Assembly (NCBI RefSeq): GCF_019249795.2
Contig: NZ_CP156891.1
Location: forward strand, 1,216,001-1,280,000
Direction: 5' to 3'
DNA from: Segatella copri
Lineage (GTDB): Bacteria; Bacteroidota; Bacteroidia; Bacteroidales; Bacteroidaceae
DNA: 64,000 nucleotides
Position numbers and translations under genes: made by a program. Every line of letters begins with the position of its first letter. Positions within the stretch are counted from its first letter, which is position 1. Positions 1-8,798 of this stretch are shown here, one piece after another. The notes under the pieces were generated by a model. That model did not search any database, was not told the origin of the DNA, and saw only the letters and a list, made by a program, of their open reading frames with translations.

Positions 1-1008
1 TCGTTCCATACTCATCGACAGAATCTGTTCCACCAATCCGCTGAGCGTCTTCAACTGCTTCTGGGCGATGGTGAGATACTTGCGCGCCTTATCAGGATGC
101 TGGAGCATTCCGTAGTTCAGCAGGGAGTCGGTGGCAGCATAGGCTACGGCTATCGGAGTCTTCAATTCGTGCGTGATATTATTGGTGAAATCACTTTTCA
201 TCTCATCAAGCGTCTTCTGCTTGAGCATCGTATGAATCAGGAACCAGAAGACGAAAGCCAGGATGAGCATGATGAAGAGCGATGTGGCAAGGATGCCTGC
301 CATCTGGCTGAGCACAGTCATCGTAAGCGGCTCTAGGGTAAGGACATATTTCTCCTCATTCGCCTCCCCCTCATTACAAACCACATATTGGTATTGCTTG
401 GCATTGGCGGAAGGCACATACCCCTTCGTCGTCACTTTCGCCAAAACCTTCTTTTCTGCAAAAAGCTGAATCTGATGCGGAAGCGGATGAATATCGTCGC
501 CCACCAACAAACTGTCTGAAAGCATCTTGGCAACCCATGCACTGTCATAGTCATTGATGTCAGGTTTGGCGATTTCATTCAATTTGCCAAACAGCGCTTG
601 TTGCACCATAGTTGCCAGCTTGCCCGACATCATCATCATCAATTCCTGGTCCTTGTCATCTTCACGACGCTTCTCTTGCTTGGTAAAAGTTGTTTGAACA
701 GACTGAACGATCTTTCCTCCACGAACCTTTTTCACCTTTACCTTTTGATCAATATCATCGTCTTCATCCATAGAAAAAGCAACAGTACCCGTCAGTTGTC
801 TATGAGGCCCTTTATCATCATTGCGCAATCGTTCGATTCGCTTCTTCATCTCCATGAAGTGAGCGTACTCCATTCCACCCTTAATTTTCGCTTCAACCTC
901 CTTTTCCTGAGACTGATAAAGCCCCACGAGCCAATAGGTCTGATATGCGAAGATGCAGACCAGAGCCGTGATGACGAGCGTAACTATGTATTTAAGATGT
1001 AACTTCAT
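1..1008 (-). CDS. Sensor histidine kinase, 3' part outside the window
   Basis: The reading frame runs from an ATG at 1008 to the window edge without a stop, giving 336 codons. The N-terminus (MKLHLKYIVTLVITALVCIF) is a membrane segment. A roughly 230-residue periplasmic sensor region follows, then a second membrane segment (residues about 240-265) and the phosphoacceptor H-box FTNNITHELKTPIAVAYA with its conserved His. The ATP-binding domain lies beyond position 1. It is therefore a two-component sensor kinase of the kind common in Bacteroidota. No other in-frame ATG lies near the first membrane segment, so the start is firm. It is transcribed away from the TonB barrel gene at 1204, which may be its target. 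The partner response regulator is not in the window. Confidence 0.9.
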   Translation of the reverse strand, partial: MKLHLKYIVTLVITALVCIFAYQTYWLVGLYQSQEKEVEAKIKGGMEYAHFMEMKKRIERLRNDDKGPHRQLTGTVAFSMDEDDDIDQKVKVKKVRGGKIVQSVQTTFTKQEKRREDDKDQELMMMMSGKLATMVQQALFGKLNEIAKPDINDYDSAWVAKMLSDSLLVGDDIHPLPHQIQLFAEKKVLAKVTTKGYVPSANAKQYQYVVCNEGEANEEKYVLTLEPLTMTVLSQMAGILATSLFIMLILAFVFWFLIHTMLKQKTLDEMKSDFTNNITHELKTPIAVAYAATDSLLNYGMLQHPDKARKYLTIAQKQLKTLSGLVEQILSMSMER

Positions 1009-1117
1009 GCTTGCAAAAGTAATAAAAAAGAAGATAAGTAAGATACTTTTCAGGGAATTATTTCTGATTTGATAAGACTAAATAACACTTCTGATAAGAC
1101 TTGATAATCAAAATTCC

Positions 1118-1148
1118 TTGCTGACACGAGATTTTTACAGTACTTTTG
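1118..1148 (+). promoter_or_regulatory. Promoter of the TonB-dependent barrel gene
   Basis: TTGC at 1118-1121, exactly 19 bp, then TACTTTTG at 1141-1148 matches the Bacteroidota -33/-7 consensus. Two direct copies of TGATAAGACT (1070-1079 and 1092-1101, 22 bp apart) lie just upstream of the -33 box. Confidence 0.7.
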
Positions 1149-1203
1149 CAACCGAAATCGGGAGCTTTTTTTTCCGAAAGAACGATAAAAAGATAAGAAG
1201 AAT

Positions 1204-3252
1204 ATGAAAAGATTGGTTATATTAAGCGCTTGCCTGGCGATCAGTCTTGCCGGCTGGGCACAAGGAAACAAAAATGATTCCCTGAGAATGGACAGCATCA
1301 TCCATTCCCTCCCCGATGTGATGGTAAAAGGCAACCGACCTATCGTAAAGGTGAAAGGAGCGGCATTAAACTATGACCTGCCTCAACTCATCAAAAACCA
1401 TCCGGTGGATAATGCCTATGAAGCCATCAAGCAACTGCCTGGCGTGAGCGAACAAGATGAAGCCTTGACTCTCAACGCCCAATCCGTAACCGTGATGATA
1501 GACGGCAAAACTTCCACCATGACCAGCGAACAGCTCTATTCGCTTCTGAAAACGATTCCTACCAGCCGCATCGCCAACGCCGAAGTCATCTATTCTGCCC
1601 CAGCCCGCTATCAGGTAAAGGGACAGGTCATCAACCTCCTGCTGAAGCACAACACAGGCTTTCACTCCCTGCAAGGCGAGTTCTTCGGCGGCTACACCCA
1701 CCAGAACCGCAACAGTTACACAGAGCGCGCCTCCCTGCTCTTCACCAATAAGAAATGGGAAATAGACATGCTCTACTCCTTCGGTCATGGCAAGAGATAT
1801 TATTATTATGAAAATGAGTTTGCCCACACCTTGACGGATGGCACTTCCTATGCCTTCTCTACACATAGCGACAACAACAAACGCCATCTCAACCATAACA
1901 TCCGACTGGGAATCAACTATCATCTGGCGAAGAATCATCAGCTCAGCTTTGCCTACACCTCACAATTCAATAACACGAGAGGAACTTCAGAGGATGATGG
2001 CGATTTCACATCCCTTCTCAGAATCCATGCCAAGAGTCAGTTTCATAATTTCCGTCTGGATTACTCCACACCATTCGGTTTCTCGGCAGGAGCAGAATAC
2101 ACCTATTATAATTCACCGGATGAACAATGGCTAAAAAGCAGTCTCTACGATGAAATCTACGACATCACAAGCCAGCAGCGAATCGACAAATGGCACGCTT
2201 ACCTCAAGCAGGAGCACGACTTAGGAAAAGACTGGGGCTTGAACTACGGCATCAATTACACCACATCAAGAGACAAGAGCTCGCAGGAGAACAACAACAA
2301 GTCTTTTGATGGCAACACCTTTCAAAACGAAGACCAAATGAGTTTCTACATCGGAGCCAGCAAGTCGTTCGGACAAAAACTCACGATGGAAGCATCGCTC
2401 ATGGAAGAATATTACCACACCCCAATCTGGAATGAGTGGAACCTCTTCCCTACACTCTCCATCACCTATCTTCCAAAGGCTGGACACATCATCCAATTCG
2501 ACCTGGATTGCGACAGAGACTACCCTACTTATTGGTCGGTGAAGAACTTCACCACCTATAATGCGGGCGGATATGGAAAAATTGTAGGAAACCCGACGTT
2601 GAAGCCTTCACGAGACCTCAGCCTCTCGCTTACCTACATTCTGCACAGCAGATATGTGGCAAGTTTCTTCTTCAACAACTCGAAAGATGAATTCCGTCAG
2701 CTTCCTTACCAGAGCGACACGAAGAAGGAGATGGAATACAAGCATGTCAACTTCGACCATGTAAACCAGGTAGGTTTGATGCTCACAGCCCCAATCAACA
2801 TAGGCAACTGGTGGCAGAATCGCCTTACTTTTACTGGCGTTTATCAGAACGACAAGAATTCCCAATTCTATGATCTTCCATTCGACCGCAGCAAATGGTT
2901 CTGTCTATCCCAGTGGAACGGCACTTTTCTCTTTGGCAAGCATGTGCTTCTCAACCTCGATGCTTCCGTTCGTACCGACGCCATCCAAGGAATCATCGAC
3001 ATCCCAGCCTCAGGCTATCTCAACGCAGCCCTCACCTGGAAGCCTCTCAAGGACGACAAGCTTCAGCTGAAAGCCTACTGCAACGACATCTTCGAGACGG
3101 GCGACAACCATCTGCATGATACCTATCGAGGTCAGCACGTCATCAACAAAATGTACTTTGGCAGAATCATCGGCCTCTCCCTCACCTATCGTTTCGGCGG
3201 CTACAAGGCCAAGCAGCATGAAGAAGTAGATACTTCCAGATTCGGGAAATAA
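1204..3252 (+). CDS. TonB-dependent outer membrane beta-barrel protein
   Basis: The 682-residue protein starts with a signal peptide (MKRLVILSACLAISLAGWAQG). A plug-like region follows (DVMVKGNRPIVKVKGAALNY, then the GVSEQDEALTLNAQ and IDGKTSTM segments), and then a long barrel with alternating aromatic strands that ends in LSLTYRFGGYK. Length and plug match the outer-membrane beta-barrel family (OMP_b-brl_3) rather than SusC. It lacks the N-terminal carboxypeptidase-regulatory-like domain often seen in this family. It probably sits in the outer membrane; the substrate cannot be read from the sequence. The gene is divergent from the sensor kinase at 1008 with 195 bp between them, and the shared region carries a direct repeat that could be a response-regulator site. 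Confidence 0.85.
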   Translation: MKRLVILSACLAISLAGWAQGNKNDSLRMDSIIHSLPDVMVKGNRPIVKVKGAALNYDLPQLIKNHPVDNAYEAIKQLPGVSEQDEALTLNAQSVTVMIDGKTSTMTSEQLYSLLKTIPTSRIANAEVIYSAPARYQVKGQVINLLLKHNTGFHSLQGEFFGGYTHQNRNSYTERASLLFTNKKWEIDMLYSFGHGKRYYYYENEFAHTLTDGTSYAFSTHSDNNKRHLNHNIRLGINYHLAKNHQLSFAYTSQFNNTRGTSEDDGDFTSLLRIHAKSQFHNFRLDYSTPFGFSAGAEYTYYNSPDEQWLKSSLYDEIYDITSQQRIDKWHAYLKQEHDLGKDWGLNYGINYTTSRDKSSQENNNKSFDGNTFQNEDQMSFYIGASKSFGQKLTMEASLMEEYYHTPIWNEWNLFPTLSITYLPKAGHIIQFDLDCDRDYPTYWSVKNFTTYNAGGYGKIVGNPTLKPSRDLSLSLTYILHSRYVASFFFNNSKDEFRQLPYQSDTKKEMEYKHVNFDHVNQVGLMLTAPINIGNWWQNRLTFTGVYQNDKNSQFYDLPFDRSKWFCLSQWNGTFLFGKHVLLNLDASVRTDAIQGIIDIPASGYLNAALTWKPLKDDKLQLKAYCNDIFETGDNHLHDTYRGQHVINKMYFGRIIGLSLTYRFGGYKAKQHEEVDTSRFGK

Positions 3253-3253
3253 A

Positions 3254-3305
3254 ACGAGAAAAGCTCACCAAGACCATCAAAGTCCTGGCGAGCTTTTCTC
3301 TTTTC
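3254..3305. terminator. Hairpin between convergent TonB barrel and susD genes
   Basis: GAGAAAAGCTC pairs with GAGCTTTTCTC (extended by CCA/TGG-type pairs) and T-rich sequence follows on the + side. It lies between two converging genes, so it may serve both. Confidence 0.7.
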
Positions 3306-3324
3306 TTACACTATTCAAGTTTCT

Positions 3325-5007
3325 TTACTTCAAAATATTGACATATCCCTTATTCTGTACCAATTCAGAATTTAAATCGATGCATTTCTGAGGAATCGGG
3401 AAGACGGTGGTGTAGCCGGAGGATTCACCCTGAAGAGGCGTACGGAGATCGTAGGCACCGGTGAATTTGCCGAAACGGATGAGATCCTGACGACGCCATC
3501 CTTCCCATACCAACTCCAGCAACCGCTCTTCCAGAATGTTATCGAGCGTAGCCTTACGGTAAGGCATTCCCACACGGGCACGAATCCTATTCAACTCCTC
3601 ATCACCATTCTCTCCGTTTCGGACCTTTGCCTCTGCCTTCATCAATAAAACATCTGCATATCGGAAAAGAACTATGTCGTTACTCTGCAACTTGCCGTCC
3701 ATATAAGAGGTTCTATCCACCTCATACTTCGCCATCCTCGCTCCAGCCGTCTTGACAAACTTACTGTTGGTCAGGTTTTGAGCCACTTCAAAAGGCTGAT
3801 ACTCCAACGGCTTTCCATTATCCATCAGCAGTTCATGACCATCTACCTTTACCACTCCCGCCACAAAGTTCATCTTGCAACGGGCATCTTCATCAGCCTC
3901 GCCATAATGATTGGCTTTCATCGTAGAAATCGTAGCACAGGTGCCATTCTCACTTCCCCATCCCAAAACACCGCCATGTGTATAATGGTAAGAGCGGAAG
4001 AGATAATGGAACTGGTTGGTATAGATATTCTTATCCATCGGAATCGTGAAGATATTCTCCTTCGATGTCTCATTATGCGTAGAGAAATTGAATGAATCAT
4101 CCGACTCCAGGACATAGCCTTCTTCTGCCAGTTTATCACAATAATAAATGCAGGTTTCCCAGGCATTCAACTTCCTGCAGTCCACCTTATCGCCATTGCG
4201 CAAAGAGGCATCAGAAGCCGGCACAGAGAAATGAATGTCACTTCCCTTCGGACGGCTCGCATAACCCTGGGTCCAGTCATCATACATATAGATTTCTGCA
4301 TTCAAAGCCAATTTCGCCAACAGAAAGTTGACTACCGGCTGGGTGATGCGACCATAATAATTGCCTTCCTTATTGCTGTGCTGGTCGGGAAGTGAAGGCA
4401 ATACCTGCTGCAACTCCTGAAAGACAAACTGGAAGATAGAACTGCGATCTGTCTGACCTTGGAACAGGCTGGAATGGAGCTGTTCTGCACTGGAAAGGAC
4501 CAATGGAACCCGACCGAACATGTCCATAGCATAGTAATAGAACATAGCCCGGATGGCTCTTATCTCAGCCCGATATTCCTCCTGCTGTGCGGCAGAAAGC
4601 AGGGCCGACTTGTTGCTGATAACATCCAAAGACTTATTAGCCAGCACGATAACCTTATAAAGGTACTTCCACGTATCATAAAGAGACTGGTCATCGGCAC
4701 TCCACCGATGCTGGTACATGGCATTCCAGAGGCCACCATCATACCAGTCGCCGCCTCGAATCGGAATCATCGCCTCATCGGTGGTCAGCGTATTATAATC
4801 GTAAATGCCACGGCAGGTGCCCTGGATGCCCTCACTCTCGTTAGCTCCACCTATATAATTATAGAGAGAAGCCACGGCATTGATATAAATATCAGATGCA
4901 GAACCATAGATGGCATCCTCGTCCAACTGATCCTTAGGATGTTCGTCCAGGCAGGATGTCATAGACAATGCCGCCAGCAGCAGAAATAAAAATCTATATC
5001 GTTTCAT
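3325..5007 (-). CDS. susD-like: SusD/RagB-family nutrient-binding lipoprotein
   Basis: The 560-residue protein has a lipoprotein signal (MKRYRFLFLLLAALSMTSC, lipid on Cys19). The opening LDEHPKDQLDEDAIYG is typical of SusD proteins, and so is a C-terminal region containing RNGENGDEELNRIRARVG and the conserved EERLLELVWEGWRRQDLIRF. SusD proteins sit on the cell surface as a lid on the SusC transporter and bind glycans or peptides. The start lies 12 bp after the susC stop, so the two form one transcript. No glycoside hydrolase, sulfatase or sigma/anti-sigma pair accompanies them, so the substrate is unknown. Confidence 0.95.
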   Translation of the reverse strand: MKRYRFLFLLLAALSMTSCLDEHPKDQLDEDAIYGSASDIYINAVASLYNYIGGANESEGIQGTCRGIYDYNTLTTDEAMIPIRGGDWYDGGLWNAMYQHRWSADDQSLYDTWKYLYKVIVLANKSLDVISNKSALLSAAQQEEYRAEIRAIRAMFYYYAMDMFGRVPLVLSSAEQLHSSLFQGQTDRSSIFQFVFQELQQVLPSLPDQHSNKEGNYYGRITQPVVNFLLAKLALNAEIYMYDDWTQGYASRPKGSDIHFSVPASDASLRNGDKVDCRKLNAWETCIYYCDKLAEEGYVLESDDSFNFSTHNETSKENIFTIPMDKNIYTNQFHYLFRSYHYTHGGVLGWGSENGTCATISTMKANHYGEADEDARCKMNFVAGVVKVDGHELLMDNGKPLEYQPFEVAQNLTNSKFVKTAGARMAKYEVDRTSYMDGKLQSNDIVLFRYADVLLMKAEAKVRNGENGDEELNRIRARVGMPYRKATLDNILEERLLELVWEGWRRQDLIRFGKFTGAYDLRTPLQGESSGYTTVFPIPQKCIDLNSELVQNKGYVNILK

Positions 5008-5019
5008 AACTTTCTGATT

Positions 5020-7716
5020 TTAGAATTGAACACTTAAACCCAATGAGAAGGTTCTGTAAACAGGATAAGTCCGCTTATCATCAATACCCATCGTACTGTT
5101 CACCACGTAGCTGTTAATCATCGGAGTCAAGCCGCTGTAACTGCTGATGGTGGCAAGATTGTTGACACTCGCCGAAACTCTGAGCGACTGCACCACGCCC
5201 TTTCGGATAGGGATATCATAGCCCAGCGTGAGATTCTCTAAGTTGAGATAATCGCCCTTCTCCAGCCAATAATCAGAAACATTCTGGTCAACGATATTCT
5301 TCTCAGGAGCTCCCTTCAGCACATTATAATCCGGGAAACTCGACATATTGGTGTAGGCTAAGCCCGTACCATTGAATATCTTATGTCCGAAGGCTCCGTT
5401 CATCTGCAATGAAAGATACCAGTCGCGATAACGGAAACTGATATTGGAACCCAACGTTACTTTAGGAGTAGCCTGACCGGCAATATATCTGTCACCGCCA
5501 TCACTCAAATCTACGGTTCCGTTCTTGTCCAAATCTTCGATATCATAGCGGTAATGCCCATTTCCATCTTCTATAATTCCCTTGCAATGAGGAAGATAGA
5601 ATACCCCCAAAGGCTGACCAACTATCTGATAGACCACATTGTTGTAACCACCATGCTGACCGGCACCCGACAAGGCACCCATCGCAGTAATATCGGCTGC
5701 CGACATCTGCATTCCGTCATATTCACCACTCAGCGAGAGAAGTTTGTTCTTCTGCCAGGAGAGATTCATATTGATATTCAGTTCCATGTCCTTCTTCTGG
5801 ATAGGAGTGAAGGAAACGCCGACCTCCAAACCCTGGTTGCTCATAGAACCCAGGTTTGCCAACAGTTTATCATAGGCAAAAGGCGGAACCGGCACATCAT
5901 AGGCATAGAGCATGTCGGTGGTCTTGGAATAGTAATATTCTGCCGTCAGAACCAGCCGGTTGTTCCACAATCCCAAATCAGCTCCGATATTCCAGGTAGC
6001 GCGGGTTTCCCACTTCAGATCAGGATTGTTATTGCTAATCATTCCCATCGTAACCGTAGGAGAACTGTTCACCGAAACAATACCATTCTGCCGTACCGTA
6101 TTCAAAGTGGTATAAGAAGATATTCCGCCAAGATTACCTGAGCGTCCATAGCCCGTACGCAGTTTCAGCATGGTAATTTCCTTGAGAGAACGGAGCCATT
6201 TCTCCTGCTTCATATCCCAGGAAAGAGAGACGGATGGGAAGAAACCCCAGGTATGGTCATTGCCCACCATCGAAGAACCATCGCCACGCATGGAAACCGA
6301 AAGACTATACTTATTATATAAGGTGTAGTCGACATTGCCCATCACAGAAGCCAGGGTCGGATCTTCGTACTTGCTGTCTGTCCCACCGAAAGGCCGTGAT
6401 GCAGCAGCACCTATATTATGGTAATACATGTCGTTGTTGGTGATTCCCTTCGCAGAAGTCCAGAATCCCGTTCGAATATCCTTCTGATATTCTGCACCCA
6501 CCATTGCCTTCAGATTGTGGATTCCCCACGAATGCTGATAGTTAAACGATACATTGGCAAGCCAGTCCTCGCTCTTGAACTCCCCACGATAGAGATTGCC
6601 CTGCGCCCAAAGCCAGGTAGGACAGAACTGGTTGTTCTCGTTGGAAGCATAACTGTATGCTCCGAAAGCAGAAACACTCAGAGAATTTGTCATATCATAG
6701 TTCAACTTCAGATGAGCATTGAAGTTCATATTCTTCGTATCATCACGCTCCTTGAGCACGGCACCGGGAGGATTCACCTGAGATGCAGCCCCATTCTTCA
6801 CCCAACTGCCGTTCAGCTTATCATAAGGATAAGTAGGATTCATGGCATCGGCAGAATAGAAAAGCATCTGACTGTCGAAGATATCATTGTTCTTGAAAGA
6901 CGAACCGAACACGCCGAAATCTCCCGTCAGTTTATCGCCAAATGCCTTCTGGGTGACATCAATCTTAGCCACCAGATTACGATAGCCCTTGCTCCGAATT
7001 ATCGTGTTATGGTCGATATAGCCAAAAGAAGCGCGGTAGTTGCTCTGCGGAGTGCCACCGCTGAAGGCCAGATAATGGTTCTGGATATTTCCGGTTCGGG
7101 TAATCGCCTTGCGGAAATTGGTATCATATCCCTTATTGTTATACTCCAGCCCATACTTCTGTGCAGCAGCTATGTATTCGGCGGCATTGAGCATCTCCAT
7201 ACTTTTGTACATCGCCTCTATACCATAGTTTCCCTCGTAAGAAATCTGAAATCCCTTATCCGTACCCTTCTTGGTCTTTACCTGGATAACGCCCGAAGCA
7301 CCACGGGAACCATAGAGTGCCGTTTCGCTGGCATTCTTCAGTACCGTAAAGCTCTCGATATCGGCGGGATAGATTGTGGCAAGCGTTGCCACATCAGATG
7401 TAACACCATCAATAATCACCAGAGGATCATTGCCGCCCATGATAGAAGTCGTACCACGAACGCGGACGGAGTTCAACATAGCGATACGGTCAAGACCGTT
7501 TGTAGTGACGTTAACACCTGCCGTCTGTCCGCTCAGGGCATCCAGTGCATTATTGAGCACACCCTTCTTCAGAAGTTCAGGTTCCACCACGCTCACCGAA
7601 CCTGATAAGCGCAGAGAGTCTAAGCCTTCGATGTTCACAGACTGAGCACTGAGGGTTTGGGGTGCAAGAATCATCGCACCCATCGCATAAAATATGTTTT
7701 TTAAGTTCTGTTCCAT
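5020..7716 (-). CDS. susC-like: SusC/RagA-family TonB-linked outer membrane transporter
   Basis: At 898 residues this is short for SusC (often about 1000). After the signal peptide (ending near APQTLSAQ) the plug starts almost at once (ELLKKGVLNNALDALSGQTAGV), with VRVRGTTSIMGGNDPLVIIDG and the conserved ESFTVLKNASETALYGSRGASGVI. The usual N-terminal carboxypeptidase-like domain and TonB box extension are missing. The barrel ends in FSLGLSVQF with a terminal Phe, as expected for outer-membrane insertion. It is the first gene of the susC-susD operon and imports the substrate delivered by the downstream SusD. Confidence 0.95.
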   Translation of the reverse strand: MEQNLKNIFYAMGAMILAPQTLSAQSVNIEGLDSLRLSGSVSVVEPELLKKGVLNNALDALSGQTAGVNVTTNGLDRIAMLNSVRVRGTTSIMGGNDPLVIIDGVTSDVATLATIYPADIESFTVLKNASETALYGSRGASGVIQVKTKKGTDKGFQISYEGNYGIEAMYKSMEMLNAAEYIAAAQKYGLEYNNKGYDTNFRKAITRTGNIQNHYLAFSGGTPQSNYRASFGYIDHNTIIRSKGYRNLVAKIDVTQKAFGDKLTGDFGVFGSSFKNNDIFDSQMLFYSADAMNPTYPYDKLNGSWVKNGAASQVNPPGAVLKERDDTKNMNFNAHLKLNYDMTNSLSVSAFGAYSYASNENNQFCPTWLWAQGNLYRGEFKSEDWLANVSFNYQHSWGIHNLKAMVGAEYQKDIRTGFWTSAKGITNNDMYYHNIGAAASRPFGGTDSKYEDPTLASVMGNVDYTLYNKYSLSVSMRGDGSSMVGNDHTWGFFPSVSLSWDMKQEKWLRSLKEITMLKLRTGYGRSGNLGGISSYTTLNTVRQNGIVSVNSSPTVTMGMISNNNPDLKWETRATWNIGADLGLWNNRLVLTAEYYYSKTTDMLYAYDVPVPPFAYDKLLANLGSMSNQGLEVGVSFTPIQKKDMELNINMNLSWQKNKLLSLSGEYDGMQMSAADITAMGALSGAGQHGGYNNVVYQIVGQPLGVFYLPHCKGIIEDGNGHYRYDIEDLDKNGTVDLSDGGDRYIAGQATPKVTLGSNISFRYRDWYLSLQMNGAFGHKIFNGTGLAYTNMSSFPDYNVLKGAPEKNIVDQNVSDYWLEKGDYLNLENLTLGYDIPIRKGVVQSLRVSASVNNLATISSYSGLTPMINSYVVNSTMGIDDKRTYPVYRTFSLGLSVQF

Positions 7717-7760
7717 AACTATATCATCGTTTAGTCAAGGTTCAAATCGATTTTCGATTG

Positions 7761-7768
7761 CAAATATA
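7761..7768 (-). promoter_or_regulatory. Putative -7 box of the susC-susD operon
   Basis: Read on the minus strand this is TATATTTG, matching TAnnTTTG, about 45 nt before the susC ATG. A second candidate (TAACTTTG) lies at 7849-7856. Confidence 0.5.
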
Positions 7769-7943
7769 ATAAAAAAGTATGATTCAAAGTACGTTTTCTT
7801 GAAAAAACTTCAAAAAAAACAAGCTTCTTGGAATTATTTAGTTGGTGACAAAGTTACACTTTTTTGTTGAGATAACCGCATCATCTGGCAGAAAAGTTTA
7901 AAATATTTATCCTTTCGTGCCAACATTACCACTTTCAGTCCGC

Positions 7944-7960
7944 TGGCACATAAGTTGCAA
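7944..7960 (+). promoter_or_regulatory. Sigma-54-type promoter upstream of hsp20
   Basis: TGGCAC, 5 bp, TTGCAA is an exact match to the -24/-12 consensus recognised by RpoN; the GG and GC elements are 12 bp apart. It lies about 165 bp before the hsp20 ATG. No TAnnTTTG box was found in the same stretch on the plus strand. Confidence 0.55.
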
Positions 7961-8123
7961 AAACAGAGAGTGAAAGCTGAAGCCAAAAGATAAAGGAGTT
8001 CGGAAGAATGACGGAGTTTCGAGGCGAAAGCAAAAAAATAACAAGAATATTAACAAGCAGAAATCCCGACGGAGCCGTAAGGAACCGAGAGGACGAGTAA
8101 AATAAAATTTGGAGGTTTTAATT

Positions 8124-8561
8124 ATGTTGTTAGCACGTAGAAATAATGATTCAGATTGGTTGAGTAACTTCTTTGATGATACTTTATTCAATACCGAAGT
8201 AATGTCACGTATGAATGCTACTGCTCCTGCCATTAACATCAAGGAGACAGATAAGAATTACATCATGGAGGTTGCAGCTCCTGGTTTGAAGAAAGAGTGG
8301 GTTCGTGTAAACATCGATAACGATGGTAATCTGAACATCGCCATCGAGAACAAGATGGAACACAAGGATGAAGACAAGCACGAGCACTATCTGCGCCGCG
8401 AATTCTCTTACAGCAACTACCAGCAGTGTTATACGCTGCCTGAGGATGCTGATCGTGAGAAGATTTCAGCAAAGGTAGCTGATGGTATACTCGAGGTCGA
8501 GATTCCAAAGCTTACTCCTAAGGAGGAGGCTAAGACAACAAAGAACATCGAAGTCAAATAA
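8124..8561 (+). CDS. hsp20: Small heat shock protein, Hsp20/alpha-crystallin family
   Basis: This 145-residue chaperone starts MLLARRNNDSDWLSNFFDD. It carries an alpha-crystallin domain from about residue 32 (PAINIKETDKNYIMEVAAPG) to ILEVEIPKLTP, followed by a short tail. Such proteins hold unfolding proteins in the cytoplasm until ATP-dependent chaperones act. The ATG at 8124 is chosen because GGAGG lies at 8111-8115; an in-frame TTG at 8109 would place the ribosome-binding site inside the gene. A strong hairpin terminator follows, so the gene is monocistronic. The only recognisable promoter upstream is of sigma-54 type. Confidence 0.95.
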   Translation: MLLARRNNDSDWLSNFFDDTLFNTEVMSRMNATAPAINIKETDKNYIMEVAAPGLKKEWVRVNIDNDGNLNIAIENKMEHKDEDKHEHYLRREFSYSNYQQCYTLPEDADREKISAKVADGILEVEIPKLTPKEEAKTTKNIEVK

Positions 8562-8581
8562 TCATCTCCCATAAATGATGG

Positions 8582-8618
8582 AGGCAGATTCCAAAGCAAT
8601 TTGGAACCTGCCTTTTTT
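8582..8618 (+). terminator. Rho-independent terminator of hsp20
   Basis: AGGCAGATTCCAAA pairs with TTTGGAACCTGCCT across a short loop and is followed by T6. Confidence 0.85.
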
Positions 8619-8726
8619 GTGCCCTTACCTGAAACATCGCATTTTTCATCTACCTTATTATGATGATTTTCATGGAGCAGCCAAGAGTTTTTCACCATAA
8701 ATCTTTTTTTTTCCATAATTAATATG

Positions 8727-8734
8727 TAATTTTG
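8727..8734 (+). promoter_or_regulatory. Putative -7 box of the P1B ATPase gene
   Basis: TAATTTTG matches TAnnTTTG and lies 65 bp before the ATPase ATG. No clear -33 element was seen. Confidence 0.5.
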
Positions 8735-8798
8735 CAGGCAGAAAAGCAGACATGAAAGCTTTTGCTTATAGATTTCAGAATATTAATATAAGAAACAG

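Larger units (their letters stand above)
7717..8123. other. Divergent intergenic region between susC and hsp20
   Basis: No gene is seen in these 407 bp. The left part holds the susC promoter candidates. The middle carries a sigma-54-like promoter directed at hsp20. The right part (about 7970-8110) is purine-rich leader sequence. No CIRCE heat-shock operator is present. Confidence 0.6.

Noticed and set aside
6418..7605. 395-codon open frame on the plus strand inside susC
   Set aside because: It is antisense to the clear SusC coding sequence and has no domain, ribosome-binding site or promoter.
8109..8123. Upstream TTG start for hsp20
   Set aside because: The GGAGG ribosome-binding site at 8111-8115 lies inside this extension and is correctly spaced to the ATG at 8124.
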